A DNA stretch of 64,000 nt from Pseudomonas sp. SCA2728.1_7. Its GTDB lineage: Bacteria; Pseudomonadota; Gammaproteobacteria; Pseudomonadales; Pseudomonadaceae. Numbering within the stretch: position 1 is the first letter of the stretch; every line of letters begins with the position of its first letter. The stretch covers positions 2,914,001 through 2,978,000 of the forward strand of contig NZ_CP073104.1 in NCBI RefSeq assembly GCF_018138145.1, given 5' to 3'. Of the stretch, positions 30,175-42,351 are shown one piece after another. The notes below the pieces were generated by a model, which saw only the letters and a program-made list of their open reading frames with translations, had not been told where the DNA came from and ran no database searches. The position numbers were made by a program, and so were the translations under genes.

Positions 30175-31029
30175 TTACTTGATCAGGCCAACCCGCGAGA
30201 AATTCGGCAGATGACTGAGTTTCGGTTCCGGCCAGCTCATCCAGACCGCGAAGGCCTTGCCGACGATATTCTGGTCGGGAACCATGCCCAGCAGATCCTT
30301 GGGAATGTTTGGATCATCCCAGTAGCGACTGTCATTCGAATTGTCGCGGTTGTCGCCCATCATGAAGTAGTGCCCGGCAGGCACTGTCCACGAGCGATCC
30401 GGGGTGGCGCGGTAGCGGCTCATTTCCTTGCGGATCAGATGCTCGGCTGCGCCCAGTTTCTCTTTGTACAGTTCGGCGCTGCCCAGTGTGCCCGGCTCGG
30501 CGCCGACCATCTGCTCGGCAATCGACTCGCCATTGACGAACAGACGCTTGTCGGCGGTGTAACGCACCGTGTCACCCGGCAGACCGACCACACGTTTGAT
30601 GTAGTTGACGTTCGGATCGCTCGGGTAGCGGAACACCATCACATCGCCGCGCTGCGGATCACCGACTTCGATGATTTTCTTGTCGATCACCGGCAGACGG
30701 ATCCCGTAAGAAAACTTGTTCACCAGAATGAAGTCGCCGACGTCCAGGGTTGGCTTCATGGAGCCCGAAGGGATCTGGAACGGCTCCACGAGGAACGAAC
30801 GCAGCACCAGCACGATGAACAACACCGGGAAGAACGACTTGCCGTATTCAACCAGCAGCGGTTCTTTGTTCAGTTTTTCAACGACCACCCCGTCAGGCTG
30901 GCTGACGCTGCCTTGATAAGAGGCAATGGCAGCACGCCGACGCGGTGCCAGGATCAACAGATCAAGCAACGCCAACAGGCCGCAGACGAACACGGCGATG
31001 ACCAGCAACAGCGGGAAATTTAGTGACAT
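30175..31029 (-). CDS. lepB: Signal peptidase I
   Basis: A 284-residue inner-membrane protease removing Sec/Tat signal peptides. There are two N-terminal membrane segments (LLLVIAVFVCGLLALLDLLI at about 6-26, and FFPVLFIVLVLRSFLV near 66-82). The catalytic Ser is in PFQIPSGSMKPTL, the Lys in NYIKRVVGLPGD, and the box GHYFMMGDNRDNSNDSRYW is intact. It starts five bases after lepA, the usual coupled pair. Confidence 0.97.
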   Translation of the reverse strand: MSLNFPLLLVIAVFVCGLLALLDLLILAPRRRAAIASYQGSVSQPDGVVVEKLNKEPLLVEYGKSFFPVLFIVLVLRSFLVEPFQIPSGSMKPTLDVGDFILVNKFSYGIRLPVIDKKIIEVGDPQRGDVMVFRYPSDPNVNYIKRVVGLPGDTVRYTADKRLFVNGESIAEQMVGAEPGTLGSAELYKEKLGAAEHLIRKEMSRYRATPDRSWTVPAGHYFMMGDNRDNSNDSRYWDDPNIPKDLLGMVPDQNIVGKAFAVWMSWPEPKLSHLPNFSRVGLIK

Positions 31030-31034
31030 AGGAC

Positions 31035-32834
31035 CTAACTATCCAACCTGAGCACGGCAAGGAAGGCTTCTTGTGGAATTTCCACGTTGCCGACCTGCTT
31101 CATGCGTTTCTTACCGGCCTTTTGCTTCTCGAGCAGTTTCTTCTTACGGCTGACGTCACCACCGTAGCATTTGGCCAATACGTTCTTTCTGAGCGCCTTG
31201 ACGGTTGTCCGGGCAACGATCTGACCACCGATGGCGGCCTGAATGGCTACGTCGAACATCTGACGAGGAATCAGTTCTTTCATCTTCTCGGTCAACTGGC
31301 GACCTTTGTAGTGCGAGTTGTCACGATGCACGATCAATGCGAGGGCATCGACCTTGTCGCCGTTGATCAGCACGTCCAGCTTCACCAGATTAGCCGATTG
31401 GTAACGGTCGAAATGGTAATCCAGCGAAGCATAGCCGCGACTGGTGGATTTGAGACGGTCGAAGAAGTCCAGCACCACTTCGTTCATCGGCAGGTCGTAA
31501 GTGACTTGCACCTGATTGCCGAGGAACAGCATGTCGACTTGAACGCCACGCTTCTCGATGCACAGGGTGATGACGTTACCCAAGTGCTCTTGCGGCACGA
31601 GGATATTGGCGCGCACGATCGGCTCGCGCATGTCTTCGATCGACGACACATCCGGAAGCTTGGATGGGTTGTCGACGTAAATCGTTTCACCGGTTTTCAG
31701 CACCAGTTCGAAAATTACCGTCGGTGCCGTGGTGATCAGGTCCAGGTCATACTCGCGCTCGAGGCGCTCCTGGATGATTTCCATGTGCAGCATGCCAAGG
31801 AAGCCGCAACGGAAGCCGAAGCCCAGTGCGTCGGAGCTTTCCGGGGTGTACTGCAGCGACGAGTCGTTGAGGGTCAGCTTCTGCAGCGCTTCGCGGAAAT
31901 CTTCGAAGTCGTCGGAGCTGACCGGGAACAGACCGGCGTAAACCTGTGGCTGGATGCGTTTGAAGCCGGGCAGCACTTCAACGTCCGGGGTGGAGCTCAG
32001 GGTCAGGGTGTCACCGACCGGTGCACCGTGAATGTCCTTGATGCTGGCGATGATGAAGCCCACTTCGCCGGCTTTCAGATCCGTGGTGGCGGTGTGTTTC
32101 GGGTTGAACACACCCACGCTGTCGACCAGATGGATCTTGCCAGTGGACTTGACGAGGATCTTGTCGCCCTTCTTCACGCGGCCATGACGCACGCGCACCA
32201 GGGAGACAACGCCCAGGTAGTTGTCGAACCAGGAGTCGATGATCAACGCTTGCAGCGGATCTTCGATGTTGCCGGTCGGCGCAGGAATGGTGTGCACCAG
32301 ACGTTCGAGCACTTCGTCGACACCCAGGCCGGTCTTGGCGCTGCAGGTGACGGCGTCGGTGGCGTCGATACCGATGATCTTCTCGATTTCGTCTTTGACG
32401 CGATCAGGATCAGCCTGCGGCAGGTCGATCTTGTTCAGCACCGGCATGACCTCAAGGCCCTGCTCGATGGCGGTGTAGCAGTTGGCCACGGACTGGGCTT
32501 CAACGCCTTGACCGGCGTCGACCACCAGCAGCGCACCTTCACAGGCAGCCAGGGAACGGCTGACTTCATAGGTGAAGTCGACGTGGCCCGGGGTGTCAAT
32601 GAAGTTCAGCTGATACTTGATGCCGTCTTTGGCGGTGTAGTAGAGGGTAACGCTGTGGGCCTTGATGGTGATCCCGCGTTCACGCTCCAGATCCATGGAA
32701 TCCAGTACCTGGGCTTCCATTTCACGCTCGGCCAGGCCGCCGCACATCTGGATGAAGCGATCGGCCAGCGTCGACTTGCCATGGTCAATGTGGGCGATGA
32801 TGGAGAAATTGCGGATATGACTCAAATCACTCAC
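31035..32834 (-). CDS. lepA: Elongation factor 4 (LepA)
   Basis: A 599-residue translational GTPase implicated in ribosome back-translocation and 30S biogenesis. G motifs: [44 protein letters not shown]. Domains II, III and V follow, and the LepA-specific C-terminal domain (about 490-599) contains [20 protein letters not shown] and [20 protein letters not shown]. It leads the lepA-lepB-rnc-era-recO-pdxJ run; its promoter lies in 32835-32940. Confidence 0.98.
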   Translation of the reverse strand: MSDLSHIRNFSIIAHIDHGKSTLADRFIQMCGGLAEREMEAQVLDSMDLERERGITIKAHSVTLYYTAKDGIKYQLNFIDTPGHVDFTYEVSRSLAACEGALLVVDAGQGVEAQSVANCYTAIEQGLEVMPVLNKIDLPQADPDRVKDEIEKIIGIDATDAVTCSAKTGLGVDEVLERLVHTIPAPTGNIEDPLQALIIDSWFDNYLGVVSLVRVRHGRVKKGDKILVKSTGKIHLVDSVGVFNPKHTATTDLKAGEVGFIIASIKDIHGAPVGDTLTLSSTPDVEVLPGFKRIQPQVYAGLFPVSSDDFEDFREALQKLTLNDSSLQYTPESSDALGFGFRCGFLGMLHMEIIQERLEREYDLDLITTAPTVIFELVLKTGETIYVDNPSKLPDVSSIEDMREPIVRANILVPQEHLGNVITLCIEKRGVQVDMLFLGNQVQVTYDLPMNEVVLDFFDRLKSTSRGYASLDYHFDRYQSANLVKLDVLINGDKVDALALIVHRDNSHYKGRQLTEKMKELIPRQMFDVAIQAAIGGQIVARTTVKALRKNVLAKCYGGDVSRKKKLLEKQKAGKKRMKQVGNVEIPQEAFLAVLRLDS

Positions 32835-32942
32835 GGATCAACACTCAAAAAGGCTGCAGGCATAGCCCGCCGAAAAATAGCCGGGAATTGTACCTGATAC
32901 ACGGCGCAAGCGTCACGTTCGCCTGTCACCCGGATTGCATGC

Positions 32943-32975
32943 AAAAACGCCCCGATCTGTCGATCGAGGCGTTTT
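32943..32975 (-). terminator. Intrinsic terminator of lptFG
   Basis: AAAACGCCCCGATC and GATCGAGGCGTTTT pair around a short loop, with a T-run on the minus strand, 33 bases past the lptG stop. Confidence 0.85.
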
Positions 32976-33007
32976 CGAGGTTTAAAGCACAGATCAATCG
33001 CCTGTCA

Positions 33008-34069
33008 TCAACCGGCTCTTCGCAACAGCCAGACGCCTGCCAGCGCACAGACACCGGCCGGCACCAGCACCGCGAACAGCGGCGAGAAGCCGAACACCAG
33101 GCTCGATGGGCCAAGCAAATCCTGGACGATACGGAAGGTGAAGCCCACTAGCACGCCGGTGAACACGCGCTGTCCGAGGGTCACCGAGCGTAGCGGGCCG
33201 AAGATAAAGGAGATCGCCATCAGTACCAGTGCAGCGGTCACCAGCGGCTGCAACACCTTGACCCAAAATGCCAGCCAGTAACGGCCGTTGCTCAGGCCTT
33301 GCTCGGACAGGTAGTGGATGTAACCCCACAAACCGCTGATCGACAGCGATTCCGGGGCCATGACCACGGTGCTGAGCAATTGCGGACTCAACGCCACGTC
33401 CCATTGCTCGCTCGGGGTATTGACGACTTCGGTGCTGCGTTCATGGAACAGCGTGGTGGCAACGTCGGTGAGCTGCCACTTGGTGCCGTCGAATTCGGCC
33501 TTCTTGGCGAAGCTTGAACTCAGTAGATGGCGTTCCTTGTCGAAGTGATAGCGGGTCACGCCATACAACAAACCGTTCGGTTGCACGGCGTTGATGTGGA
33601 TGAACTCTTCACCCTGACGGTGCCACATACCGTGCTTGGCGCTTTGCGCGTCGCCGCTGCCTTGCGCCAGCGAGCGGTTGGCCTGGGCCATGCTTTCGGT
33701 CGCCGGAGCGACGTATTCGCCGATCAGCACGCCCGCCAGCATCAGCACCAGCATTGGCTTCATTACAGCCCAGACAATACGGCCGATGGACACGCCAGCG
33801 GCGCGCATGACCGTCAGCTCACTGCTGCTGGCCAGACTGCCGAGGCCGATCAGGCAGCCGATCAATGCGGCCATTGGCAGCATTTCATAGAGACGGCGCG
33901 GCGCAGTCAGCAATACAAAGCTCAGAACATCGACCAGCGTGTAGGTGTCACTGACATCACCCATCTCATCGATAAAGGCAAACAAGGTCGCCAGACCGAG
34001 AATGATTGCCAGCACGGCGATGATCGCCATGAACACGCTGCTGCCGATGTAGCGATCGAGTTTAACCAC
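33008..34069 (-). CDS. lptG: LPS export ABC transporter permease LptG
   Basis: A 353-residue inner-membrane protein of the LptB2FG exporter, which extracts LPS from the inner membrane and feeds the Lpt bridge. The layout fits: three membrane segments at the N-terminus (MVKLDRYIGSSVFMAIIAVL; FVLLTAPRRLYEMLPMAALI), a periplasmic beta-jellyroll (about 130-260) and three C-terminal segments. It overlaps lptF by eight bases, so they are translationally coupled. Confidence 0.95.
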   Translation of the reverse strand: MVKLDRYIGSSVFMAIIAVLAIILGLATLFAFIDEMGDVSDTYTLVDVLSFVLLTAPRRLYEMLPMAALIGCLIGLGSLASSSELTVMRAAGVSIGRIVWAVMKPMLVLMLAGVLIGEYVAPATESMAQANRSLAQGSGDAQSAKHGMWHRQGEEFIHINAVQPNGLLYGVTRYHFDKERHLLSSSFAKKAEFDGTKWQLTDVATTLFHERSTEVVNTPSEQWDVALSPQLLSTVVMAPESLSISGLWGYIHYLSEQGLSNGRYWLAFWVKVLQPLVTAALVLMAISFIFGPLRSVTLGQRVFTGVLVGFTFRIVQDLLGPSSLVFGFSPLFAVLVPAGVCALAGVWLLRRAG

Positions 34070-35183
34070 GGGCCACCTCCAACGCTGCAGCGCGACGGCT
34101 GGCCATCTTCAGACGCAGCGGCTCCCAATAGAGCAGGCCGAGACCGATGAACAGGAAGATCGCGTGCACCCACCATAGGCCGAGGGCCGGCGGGATCTTG
34201 CCTTTTTCAAGGGCGCCGCGTGCGGCAATCAGGATGGTCAGGTAAGCCATATAAAGAAGAATCGCCGGCAGCAGCTTGAGGAAACGCCCTTGGCGCGGAT
34301 TGACTCGCGACAGCGGCACCGCCATCAGGGTCACGATAAACACCAGCAGCGGCAGGGACAAACGCCATTGCAGCTCGGTTTTCGAGCGGATGTCATCGCT
34401 GCCCAGCAGAGACGAGGTCGGCATGGCGTCACGGTCGGTGACTTCTTCGCTGACGTCTGGCTTGGGCAGCAGCACACCGTAGGTTTCGTAGTGAATAGTG
34501 CGGTAATCGGCCTGACCCGGGCTGCCGTCGTAGCGATAGCCGTTATCGAGGATCAGATAGCGGTTGCCGTCGGGGCGCACTTCCTGGCGACCGCTTTCGG
34601 CCACCAGCACGGAAATCCCGCGGTCCTTCTGATTGGCGCCGAGGTTCTTCTGCGAGATGAATACGCTGCCCAAATTGACGCGATCGTCGCTCAGGGTTTC
34701 AGTGTAGGTCACCCGAGTACCGTCACGCAGGGCCTGGAAGCGTCCCGGCTCGAGGGTGTCGAACTCAGTCAGCGCGTCCTGCTTGTTCAGCAGCAACTGG
34801 AACTGGTTGGCGCCTTGCGGGGCCAGGCCCAGGCTCAGCCACGCCACCACCAGCGCCACCAGCGTCGCCGGAAACAGGGTCATGCGAAACAGCTTCTGCT
34901 GACTCATGCCGGTGGCCGAGAGCACGGTCATCTCGCTTTCCAGATACAGGCGACCGTAGGCCAGCAGGATCCCGAGGAACAGGCCCAGCGGCAGAATCAG
35001 CTGCAGGAAACCCGGCAGGCGATAGCCCATGATCAGGAACAACGAGCCCGGATCGAGCTGGCCGGCAGCGGCCTGAGCCAGATATTTGATGAAGCGACCG
35101 CTCATGATGATGACCAGCAGCACAGCACTCACGGCGCTGAGGGTCAACAGGACTTCGCGGGACAGATAACGGAAGACGATCAA
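34062..35183 (-). CDS. lptF: LPS export ABC transporter permease LptF
   Basis: A 373-residue partner of LptG. The N-terminal IVFRYLSREVLLTLSAVSAV is typical, followed by GYRLPGFLQLILPLGLFLGI and ESEMTVLSATGMSQ, a periplasmic domain and three C-terminal helices. The start is uncertain: I place it at the TTG at 35183, where family members begin (MIVFRYLS) and with GGAG nine bases upstream; a GTG three codons earlier at 35192 sits right on that GGAG. The gene faces pepA across a 475-base gap that contains a large hairpin element. Confidence 0.94.
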   Translation of the reverse strand: MIVFRYLSREVLLTLSAVSAVLLVIIMSGRFIKYLAQAAAGQLDPGSLFLIMGYRLPGFLQLILPLGLFLGILLAYGRLYLESEMTVLSATGMSQQKLFRMTLFPATLVALVVAWLSLGLAPQGANQFQLLLNKQDALTEFDTLEPGRFQALRDGTRVTYTETLSDDRVNLGSVFISQKNLGANQKDRGISVLVAESGRQEVRPDGNRYLILDNGYRYDGSPGQADYRTIHYETYGVLLPKPDVSEEVTDRDAMPTSSLLGSDDIRSKTELQWRLSLPLLVFIVTLMAVPLSRVNPRQGRFLKLLPAILLYMAYLTILIAARGALEKGKIPPALGLWWVHAIFLFIGLGLLYWEPLRLKMASRRAAALEVARG

Positions 35184-35349
35184 ACCAGACACTCCAGGGT
35201 TGTCAGGCTAAGGCGGCCAAACAAGCAAACACATCGACCGGCCCGCAACGCAGAGCCGTCGAAAAAAGATGCGGCATTATCCTGTGATTGGGGGCGCCTG
35301 TCACTGCGCACACTCATCCATGTCTGTAATCCTTTGCAGATCGTACAAC

Positions 35350-35520
35350 CTAGGGGGCGTTCTCAATTAGTTTTCACACCGCGCCGGGTTGTGCCTTAAA
35401 GCCGGCCAGTCTGCGTTGCAGGCCTTGGAAAGGGAACAACCATTCCCAGCGGCCTGCGCCTTGCCTGGCTGGCTTTAAGGCGACAACGCGGTGTGAAAAC
35501 TAATTGAGAACACCCCCTAG
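35350..35520. mobile_element. 163-bp hairpin element (MITE-like) bracketed by CTAG
   Basis: Between CTAG at 35350-35353 and CTAG at 35517-35520 lies a 163-base block that is one long inverted repeat. The outer arms begin GGGGCGTTCTCAATTAGTTT on the left and GGGGTGTTCTCAATTAGTTT when the right is read in reverse. Complementarity continues through CCTTAAAGCC and GGCCTGCG to a loop near 35430. It has no coding capacity. Short size, matching ends and a 4-base flanking duplication fit a miniature inverted-repeat transposable element; because CTAG is itself palindromic the duplication is suggestive only. Confidence 0.6.
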
Positions 35521-37149
<1,629 letters not shown>

Positions 37150-37161
37150 ACCCGCTGACGG

Positions 37162-37187
37162 GCGGCGTCACTTTCGGGTGACGCCGC
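37162..37187 (+). promoter_or_regulatory. Hairpin between pepA and holC
   Basis: GCGGCGTCAC and GTGACGCCGC form a perfect 10-bp stem with a TTTCGG loop. No T-run follows, so it probably marks partial termination or a processed 3' end for pepA before holC. Confidence 0.6.
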
Positions 37188-37206
37188 TTGCTGCTCTGGA
37201 ACCGCA

Positions 37207-37635
37207 ATGACCAAAGTCGACTTCTATATCCTGCCCAGCGCCGCCCCTTCGGCTCGTCTGGACTTTGCCTGCAAGCTCACCGAGAAAGCCTGGCGCATGG
37301 GCCACCGCATCTACCTGCATTGCAGCGATGCCGCCCAGCGTGATGATCTCGATGCGCGCCTGTGGGCATTCAAGGGCGAAACGTTCGTGCCGCATGGCCC
37401 TGCCGACAGTGAGCCGGACGGTTTGATCGTTTTGGGCCTGGGTGAGGACTGCGGTCAGCATCAGGATTTACTGGTCAACCTCGACCTGAAAGTCCCGGCC
37501 TTCGCCAGCAAATTCGCCCGCGTGGCGGAAGTGGTGGTCGAAGATCCGACGATTCGGGCGGCCGCGCGGGAGAGTTTCCGTTTCTACCGCGAACAGGGCT
37601 ATCCTCTGCAAGATCACCGTTTACAGCGACTCTGA
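37207..37635 (+). CDS. holC: DNA polymerase III chi subunit
   Basis: A 142-residue protein starting MTKVDFYILPSAAPSARLDF, which is characteristic of HolC. Also seen are ACKLTEKAWRMGHRIYLHC and SEPDGLIVLGL. Chi links the clamp loader (through psi) to SSB. It lies between pepA and valS, a conserved Pseudomonas arrangement, and 8 bases upstream of the next small gene. Confidence 0.94.
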   Translation: MTKVDFYILPSAAPSARLDFACKLTEKAWRMGHRIYLHCSDAAQRDDLDARLWAFKGETFVPHGPADSEPDGLIVLGLGEDCGQHQDLLVNLDLKVPAFASKFARVAEVVVEDPTIRAAARESFRFYREQGYPLQDHRLQRL

Positions 37636-37643
37636 GCATTCCA

Positions 37644-38039
37644 ATGGACACTCCGAAACCGCAGCAAAAGTCCGCACACCTGCTGGACGATCTCGAATCG
37701 ATCCGCCAGTTGCTCGGCGACGACAACCTGCAACCACCTCTGTTGACCGACACGGTCGATGATGGCGAACAGGAACAGATTCCGATGTTGTTCGATTCGG
37801 TCGGCAACGAGCCGGCCGCTGTCGAACCACCACCCGCGCCAGCTCCGACACCCGCCGCGCAACCAACGGCGCCGGTGAATAAGGGCCCGGATGCGCTGCT
37901 CCACCTCGACAGTGAACTGCGCGCCGCCGCGCAATTGATCATGCAAGACGTGATCGACGACTTCGCGCCGCACATCGAAACCGAAATCAAACGCCGGCTC
38001 GATGCGCGCATGGAACGGCTGCTCAGCCAGTACGAATAA
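37644..38039 (+). CDS. Conserved hypothetical protein between holC and valS
   Basis: A 131-residue acidic protein with three parts. The N-terminus (HLLDDLESIRQLLGDDN) looks like a short helical motif. The middle (about 55-85) is a Pro/Ala-rich linker (EPPPAPAPTPAAQPTAPVNK). The C-terminus (LRAAAQLIMQDVIDDFAPHI then ETEIKRRLDARMERLL) is an amphipathic helix or coiled coil. There is no signal peptide. It follows holC by eight bases and is likely co-transcribed with it. I know similar frames at this place in other pseudomonads but no function. Confidence 0.8.
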   Translation: MDTPKPQQKSAHLLDDLESIRQLLGDDNLQPPLLTDTVDDGEQEQIPMLFDSVGNEPAAVEPPPAPAPTPAAQPTAPVNKGPDALLHLDSELRAAAQLIMQDVIDDFAPHIETEIKRRLDARMERLLSQYE

Positions 38040-38051
38040 CCCCCGATCCCC

Positions 38052-38137
38052 TGTGAGAGCCAGCCTGCTGGCGATAGCAGCACCTCGGTTTTCCTGAAAA
38101 ACCGCAGCGCCAGCATCGCGAGCAGGCTCACTCCTAC
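38052..38137. repeat. Divergent REP pair
   Basis: TGTGAGAGCCAGCCTGCTGG at the left and CATCGCGAGCAGGCTCACTC with CTACA at the right. The left half has compensating changes (GCCAGCCTGCTGGC) that keep the local hairpin. Confidence 0.8.
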
Positions 38138-38237
38138 ATTTAGATCCCCTCCGGGCCCGCCCCGCTCGCCCTCGGCCCCATGCCCCGCTATACTCGTCGG
38201 CTTTTCCTGAATTAATGCCAATAGGGTCCCGCCGCGC

Positions 38238-41084
38238 ATGGATAAGACCTACCAGCCGCACGCCATTGAAACTTCCTGGTACAACACCTGGGAGTCCGAG
38301 AACTACTTCGCCCCGCAAGGCGCGGGCGACTCCTACACCATCATGATCCCGCCGCCGAACGTCACCGGCAGCCTGCACATGGGTCACGGTTTCAACAACG
38401 CGATCATGGACGCCCTGATCCGTTTCCGCCGCATGCAGGGTCGCAACACCCTGTGGCAACCGGGCACCGACCACGCCGGTATCGCCACGCAGATGCTGGT
38501 GGAGCGTCAACTCGAAGCCCAGGGCCAGAATCGCCATGATCTGGGCCGCGAAAAATTCCTCGAGAAAGTCTGGGAATGGAAGGATCAGTCCGGCGGCAAC
38601 ATCAGCCGTCAGATCCGCCGTCTCGGCTCGTCCGTTGACTGGAGCCGCGAGCGCTTCACCATGGACGACGGCCTCTCGGAAGCGGTCAAAGAAGCCTTCG
38701 TGCGCCTGCACGAAGACGGTCTGATCTATCGCGGCAAGCGTCTGGTCAACTGGGACACCAAACTGCACACGGCGATTTCCGACCTCGAAGTGGAAAACCA
38801 CGACGAGAAGGGTTTCCTGTGGAACCTGAAGTACCCGCTGGCCGACGGCGCGAAAACCGCTGAAGGCAACGACTTCCTGATCGTCGCGACCACCCGTCCG
38901 GAAACCATGCTCGGCGACTCCGCCGTCGCGGTGAACCCGAACGATGAGCGCTACAAATCCCTGATCGGCAAGTTTGTCGAGCTGCCGCTGGTTGGCCGCC
39001 GGATCCCGATCATCGCCGACGATTACTGCGATCCTGAATTCGGCACCGGTTGCGTGAAAATCACCCCGGCCCACGATTTCAACGACTACGAAGTCGGCAA
39101 GCGCCACAACCTGCCGCTGCTGAACATCTTCGACAAGAACGCCAACGTGCTGCCGGCAGCCCAGGTGTTCAACCTCGACGGTACGCTGAACGACAGCATC
39201 GATGGCGCGATTCCGGCTGAATACGCCGGTCTTGAGCGTTTCGAAGCGCGCAAGCAGATCGTTGCTGCGTTCGATGCCGCCGGCCTGCTGGTCAGTGTCA
39301 ACGACCACGGCCTGAAAGTACCGAAAGGCGACCGCTCCGGCACCATCATCGAGCCGTGGCTGACCGACCAGTGGTACGTGTCGACCAAGCCTTTGGCCGA
39401 GCCTGCGATTGCCGCGGTTGAAGACGGTCGTATCCAGTTCGTGCCGAAGCAGTACGAAAACATGTACTTCTCGTGGATGCGCGACATCCAGGACTGGTGC
39501 ATCAGCCGTCAGCTGTGGTGGGGCCACCGGATTCCGGCCTGGTACGACGAGTCGGGCAAGGTCTACGTCGGTCGCGACGAAGCCGAAGTGCGTGCCAAGC
39601 ACAACCTCGGCCCGGACGTCGCACTGCAACAGGACAACGACGTACTCGATACCTGGTTCAGTTCCGGCCTGTGGACGTTCTCCACTCTCGGCTGGCCTGA
39701 GCAGACCGAATTCCTGAAGAAATTCCACTCCACCGACGTGCTGGTGACGGGCTTCGACATCATTTTCTTCTGGGTTGCCCGGATGATCATGCTGACCATG
39801 CACCTGATCAAGAACGAAGACGGCACGCCGCAGGTACCGTTCAAGACCGTGTATGTGCACGGTCTGGTGCGTGATGGCCAGGGCCAGAAGATGTCCAAGT
39901 CCAAGGGCAACGTCCTTGACCCGCTGGACATCATCGACGGTATCGAACTGGAAGAACTGGTGCAGAAACGCACCTCCGGCCTGATGCAGCCGAAACTGGC
40001 GAAGAAGATCGAGAAGCAGACCCGCGACGAATTCGCTGACGGCATTGCCAGCTACGGCACCGACGCCCTGCGCTTCACCTTCTGCTCGCTGGCGTCGACC
40101 GGTCGCGATATCAAGTTCGACATGGGCCGCGTCGAAGGCTATCGCAACTTCTGCAACAAGATCTGGAACGCTGCGCGTTACGTTCTGGACAAGGGCGAAG
40201 ACTGCGGCCAGAACGGCGAAGCCTACGAGCTGTCGCTGGCGGATCGCTGGATCATCTCGCAACTGCAACGCACCGAAGCCGAAGTGACCCGTCAACTCGA
40301 TCAGTTCCGTTTCGACCTGGCGGCACAAGCGCTGTACGAGTTCATCTGGAACCAGTACTGCGACTGGTACCTGGAACTGTCCAAGCCTGTGCTGTGGGAC
40401 GAGAACGCGCCGGTTGAGCGTCAGCGCGGCACTCGCCGTACGCTGGTTCGCGTACTGGAAGTGGCATTGCGTCTGGCGCATCCGTTCATGCCGTTCATCA
40501 CTGAAGAAATCTGGCAGCGCATCGCGCCGCTGGCCGGTATCCAGGGCAAGACGATCATGCTGCAAGCTTGGCCAGTGGCCAACGAAGAGCGCATCGATCC
40601 GGCCGCCGAAGACGACATCGAATGGCTCAAGGAACTGATGCTCGGCACGCGTAACATCCGTGGCGAAATGAACATCGGCCCGGGCAAGCCGCTGCCGATC
40701 TACCTGAAGAACGTCAGCGCTGAAGACCAGCGCCGCCTGACCGAGAACGAAGCGCTGCTGAAGAAGCTGGCGCGTCTGGAATCGATCACCGTTCTACAGG
40801 CTGGTGAAGAAGCACCGCTGTCCGCCACCGCTCTGGTTGGCGAGATGGAAGTGCTGGTGCCGATGGCCGGTCTGATCGACAAGGGCGCTGAGCTCGCGCG
40901 TCTGGACAAGGAAATCCTGCGTCTGCAGGGCGAAGTCCAGCGCGTTGGCGGCAAACTGTCCAACGCCGGTTTCGTCGACAAGGCCCCGGCCGAAGTCATC
41001 GAGAAGGAGCGCGCCAAACTGGCCGAGGCTGAACAAGCCCTGGGCAAACTGGCCGAGCAGCATGCGCGGATTGCCAGCCTGTAA
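38238..41084 (+). CDS. valS: Valyl-tRNA synthetase
   Basis: A 948-residue class I synthetase. The HIGH-type motif is [17 protein letters not shown] (about 35-51), the KMSKS loop [16 protein letters not shown] near 552. The editing domain contains [19 protein letters not shown], and the C-terminal anticodon-binding domain ends in a coiled-coil arm ([20 protein letters not shown] to the end). The length is normal. An intrinsic terminator follows at 41100. Confidence 0.98.
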   Translation: MDKTYQPHAIETSWYNTWESENYFAPQGAGDSYTIMIPPPNVTGSLHMGHGFNNAIMDALIRFRRMQGRNTLWQPGTDHAGIATQMLVERQLEAQGQNRHDLGREKFLEKVWEWKDQSGGNISRQIRRLGSSVDWSRERFTMDDGLSEAVKEAFVRLHEDGLIYRGKRLVNWDTKLHTAISDLEVENHDEKGFLWNLKYPLADGAKTAEGNDFLIVATTRPETMLGDSAVAVNPNDERYKSLIGKFVELPLVGRRIPIIADDYCDPEFGTGCVKITPAHDFNDYEVGKRHNLPLLNIFDKNANVLPAAQVFNLDGTLNDSIDGAIPAEYAGLERFEARKQIVAAFDAAGLLVSVNDHGLKVPKGDRSGTIIEPWLTDQWYVSTKPLAEPAIAAVEDGRIQFVPKQYENMYFSWMRDIQDWCISRQLWWGHRIPAWYDESGKVYVGRDEAEVRAKHNLGPDVALQQDNDVLDTWFSSGLWTFSTLGWPEQTEFLKKFHSTDVLVTGFDIIFFWVARMIMLTMHLIKNEDGTPQVPFKTVYVHGLVRDGQGQKMSKSKGNVLDPLDIIDGIELEELVQKRTSGLMQPKLAKKIEKQTRDEFADGIASYGTDALRFTFCSLASTGRDIKFDMGRVEGYRNFCNKIWNAARYVLDKGEDCGQNGEAYELSLADRWIISQLQRTEAEVTRQLDQFRFDLAAQALYEFIWNQYCDWYLELSKPVLWDENAPVERQRGTRRTLVRVLEVALRLAHPFMPFITEEIWQRIAPLAGIQGKTIMLQAWPVANEERIDPAAEDDIEWLKELMLGTRNIRGEMNIGPGKPLPIYLKNVSAEDQRRLTENEALLKKLARLESITVLQAGEEAPLSATALVGEMEVLVPMAGLIDKGAELARLDKEILRLQGEVQRVGGKLSNAGFVDKAPAEVIEKERAKLAEAEQALGKLAEQHARIASL

Positions 41085-41099
41085 CGGCAAATCGCAGTG

Positions 41100-41130
41100 A
41101 AAAGGGAGGCCCAGGTGGTCTCCCTTTTTT
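41100..41130 (+). terminator. Intrinsic terminator of valS
   Basis: AAAAGGGAG and CTCCCTTTTTT pair around an 11-base loop, 16 bases after the valS stop. Confidence 0.9.
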
Positions 41131-41153
41131 ATTCCTGATCACCACGAATCCCC

Positions 41154-41243
41154 TGTGGGAGCGAGCCTGCTCGCGAAAGCGGTGGGTCAGTCGACAAATC
41201 TGCCGGATGTGAAACCGCCTTCGTGAGCAGGCTCGCTCCCACA
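41154..41243. repeat. REP pair (REPIN)
   Basis: TGTGGGAGCGAGCCTGCTCG and its reverse complement (one change: TTCGTGAGCAGG) flank a 40-base spacer between valS and rlmF. Confidence 0.92.
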
Positions 41244-41315
41244 GTTTGACCGGTGTTGCCTTGAGATGTGGGACAATACCCGCCACTTTCAGCCATACCC
41301 GAATCGACCACGCCC

Positions 41316-42335
41316 ATGAACGCCCCCCGCACACCCAAACCTGCGCGCAAGAAGCCTGACTCCGCGACCCCGACCAAGACCGTCGAGCCGCGTGAAAAGG
41401 CCAGCCTGCACCCGCGCAATCGCCATCAGGGTCGTTACGACTTCCCGGCGCTGATCAAGACCACGCCGGAACTGGCGAAGTTCGTGATCACCAACCCGTA
41501 CGGCAAGGAAAGCATCGACTTCGCCAGCCCCGATGCGGTGCGCGTGTTCAACCGGGCGCTGCTCAAGTCGTTTTATGGCATCCAGCATTGGGACATCCCG
41601 GCAGACTACCTCTGCCCACCGGTTCCGGGCCGTGCCGATTACGTGCACTTCCTCGCCGATTTGCTGGCGAGCATGAACGACGGCAAGGTGCCGCGCGGCG
41701 CGATCGTCAACGTGCTGGACATCGGCATGGGTGCCAACTGCGTGTATCCGCTGATCGGTAACAGTGAATACCGCTGGCACTTCCTCGGTTCGGAGATCGA
41801 CCCGACCGCCGTGGCTGCCGCCCGCGCCATCGTCCAGTCCAACGATCTGAACAAGGTTATCCAGCTGCGTCAGCAGGAAAACCGCAAGCACATCCTGATC
41901 GGTCTGCTGGAGCCGGGCGAGCGCTTTGACCTGACCATGTGCAACCCGCCGTTCCACGCTTCGATGGATGAGGCGACCAAGGGTAGCGAGCGCAAATGGC
42001 GCGCACTGGGCAAGGCCGACCCGAAACGCAAACTGCCGGTGCTGAACTTCGGTGGCCAGTCGGCAGAGCTGTGGTGCGAGGGCGGTGAAGCGCGCTTCGT
42101 GACGCAACTGATCGCCGAGAGCGCGAATTTCCAGCATAAAGTGCTGTGGTTCAGCACATTAGTGTCGAAAGCTTCGAACCTGCCAGCCATCGAAACCGCG
42201 CTGAAAAAAGCCGGCGTGCTGGAAAGCCAGGTCGTCGAGATGTCTCAGGGCCAGAAGCAGAGCCGCTTTGTGGCCTGGACTTTCCAGACCAAGTCCGAGC
42301 AGCAGATCTGGCGCCGCGAGCGCTGGGTACGCTAA
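41316..42335 (+). CDS. rlmF: 23S rRNA (adenine-1618-N6)-methyltransferase RlmF
   Basis: A 339-residue SAM-dependent methyltransferase. It has a basic N-terminal tail ([15 protein letters not shown]), the RlmF block [20 protein letters not shown], the SAM-binding [17 protein letters not shown], and the NPPF-type active site [13 protein letters not shown] for N6-adenine methylation. The ATG at 41316 begins the conserved protein; the upstream frame to 41268 is unsupported. Confidence 0.93.
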   Translation: MNAPRTPKPARKKPDSATPTKTVEPREKASLHPRNRHQGRYDFPALIKTTPELAKFVITNPYGKESIDFASPDAVRVFNRALLKSFYGIQHWDIPADYLCPPVPGRADYVHFLADLLASMNDGKVPRGAIVNVLDIGMGANCVYPLIGNSEYRWHFLGSEIDPTAVAAARAIVQSNDLNKVIQLRQQENRKHILIGLLEPGERFDLTMCNPPFHASMDEATKGSERKWRALGKADPKRKLPVLNFGGQSAELWCEGGEARFVTQLIAESANFQHKVLWFSTLVSKASNLPAIETALKKAGVLESQVVEMSQGQKQSRFVAWTFQTKSEQQIWRRERWVR

Positions 42336-42351
42336 GACACCGAAGATCCCC

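Noticed and set aside
35350..35520. The large hairpin as an intrinsic terminator
   Set aside because: It lies between divergent genes, upstream of both starts, has no T-run, and is far longer than a terminator stem.
37614..40565. 983-codon open frame antisense to valS, holC and the small gene
   Set aside because: Runs across three real genes on the other strand, and its composition is typical of shadow frames.
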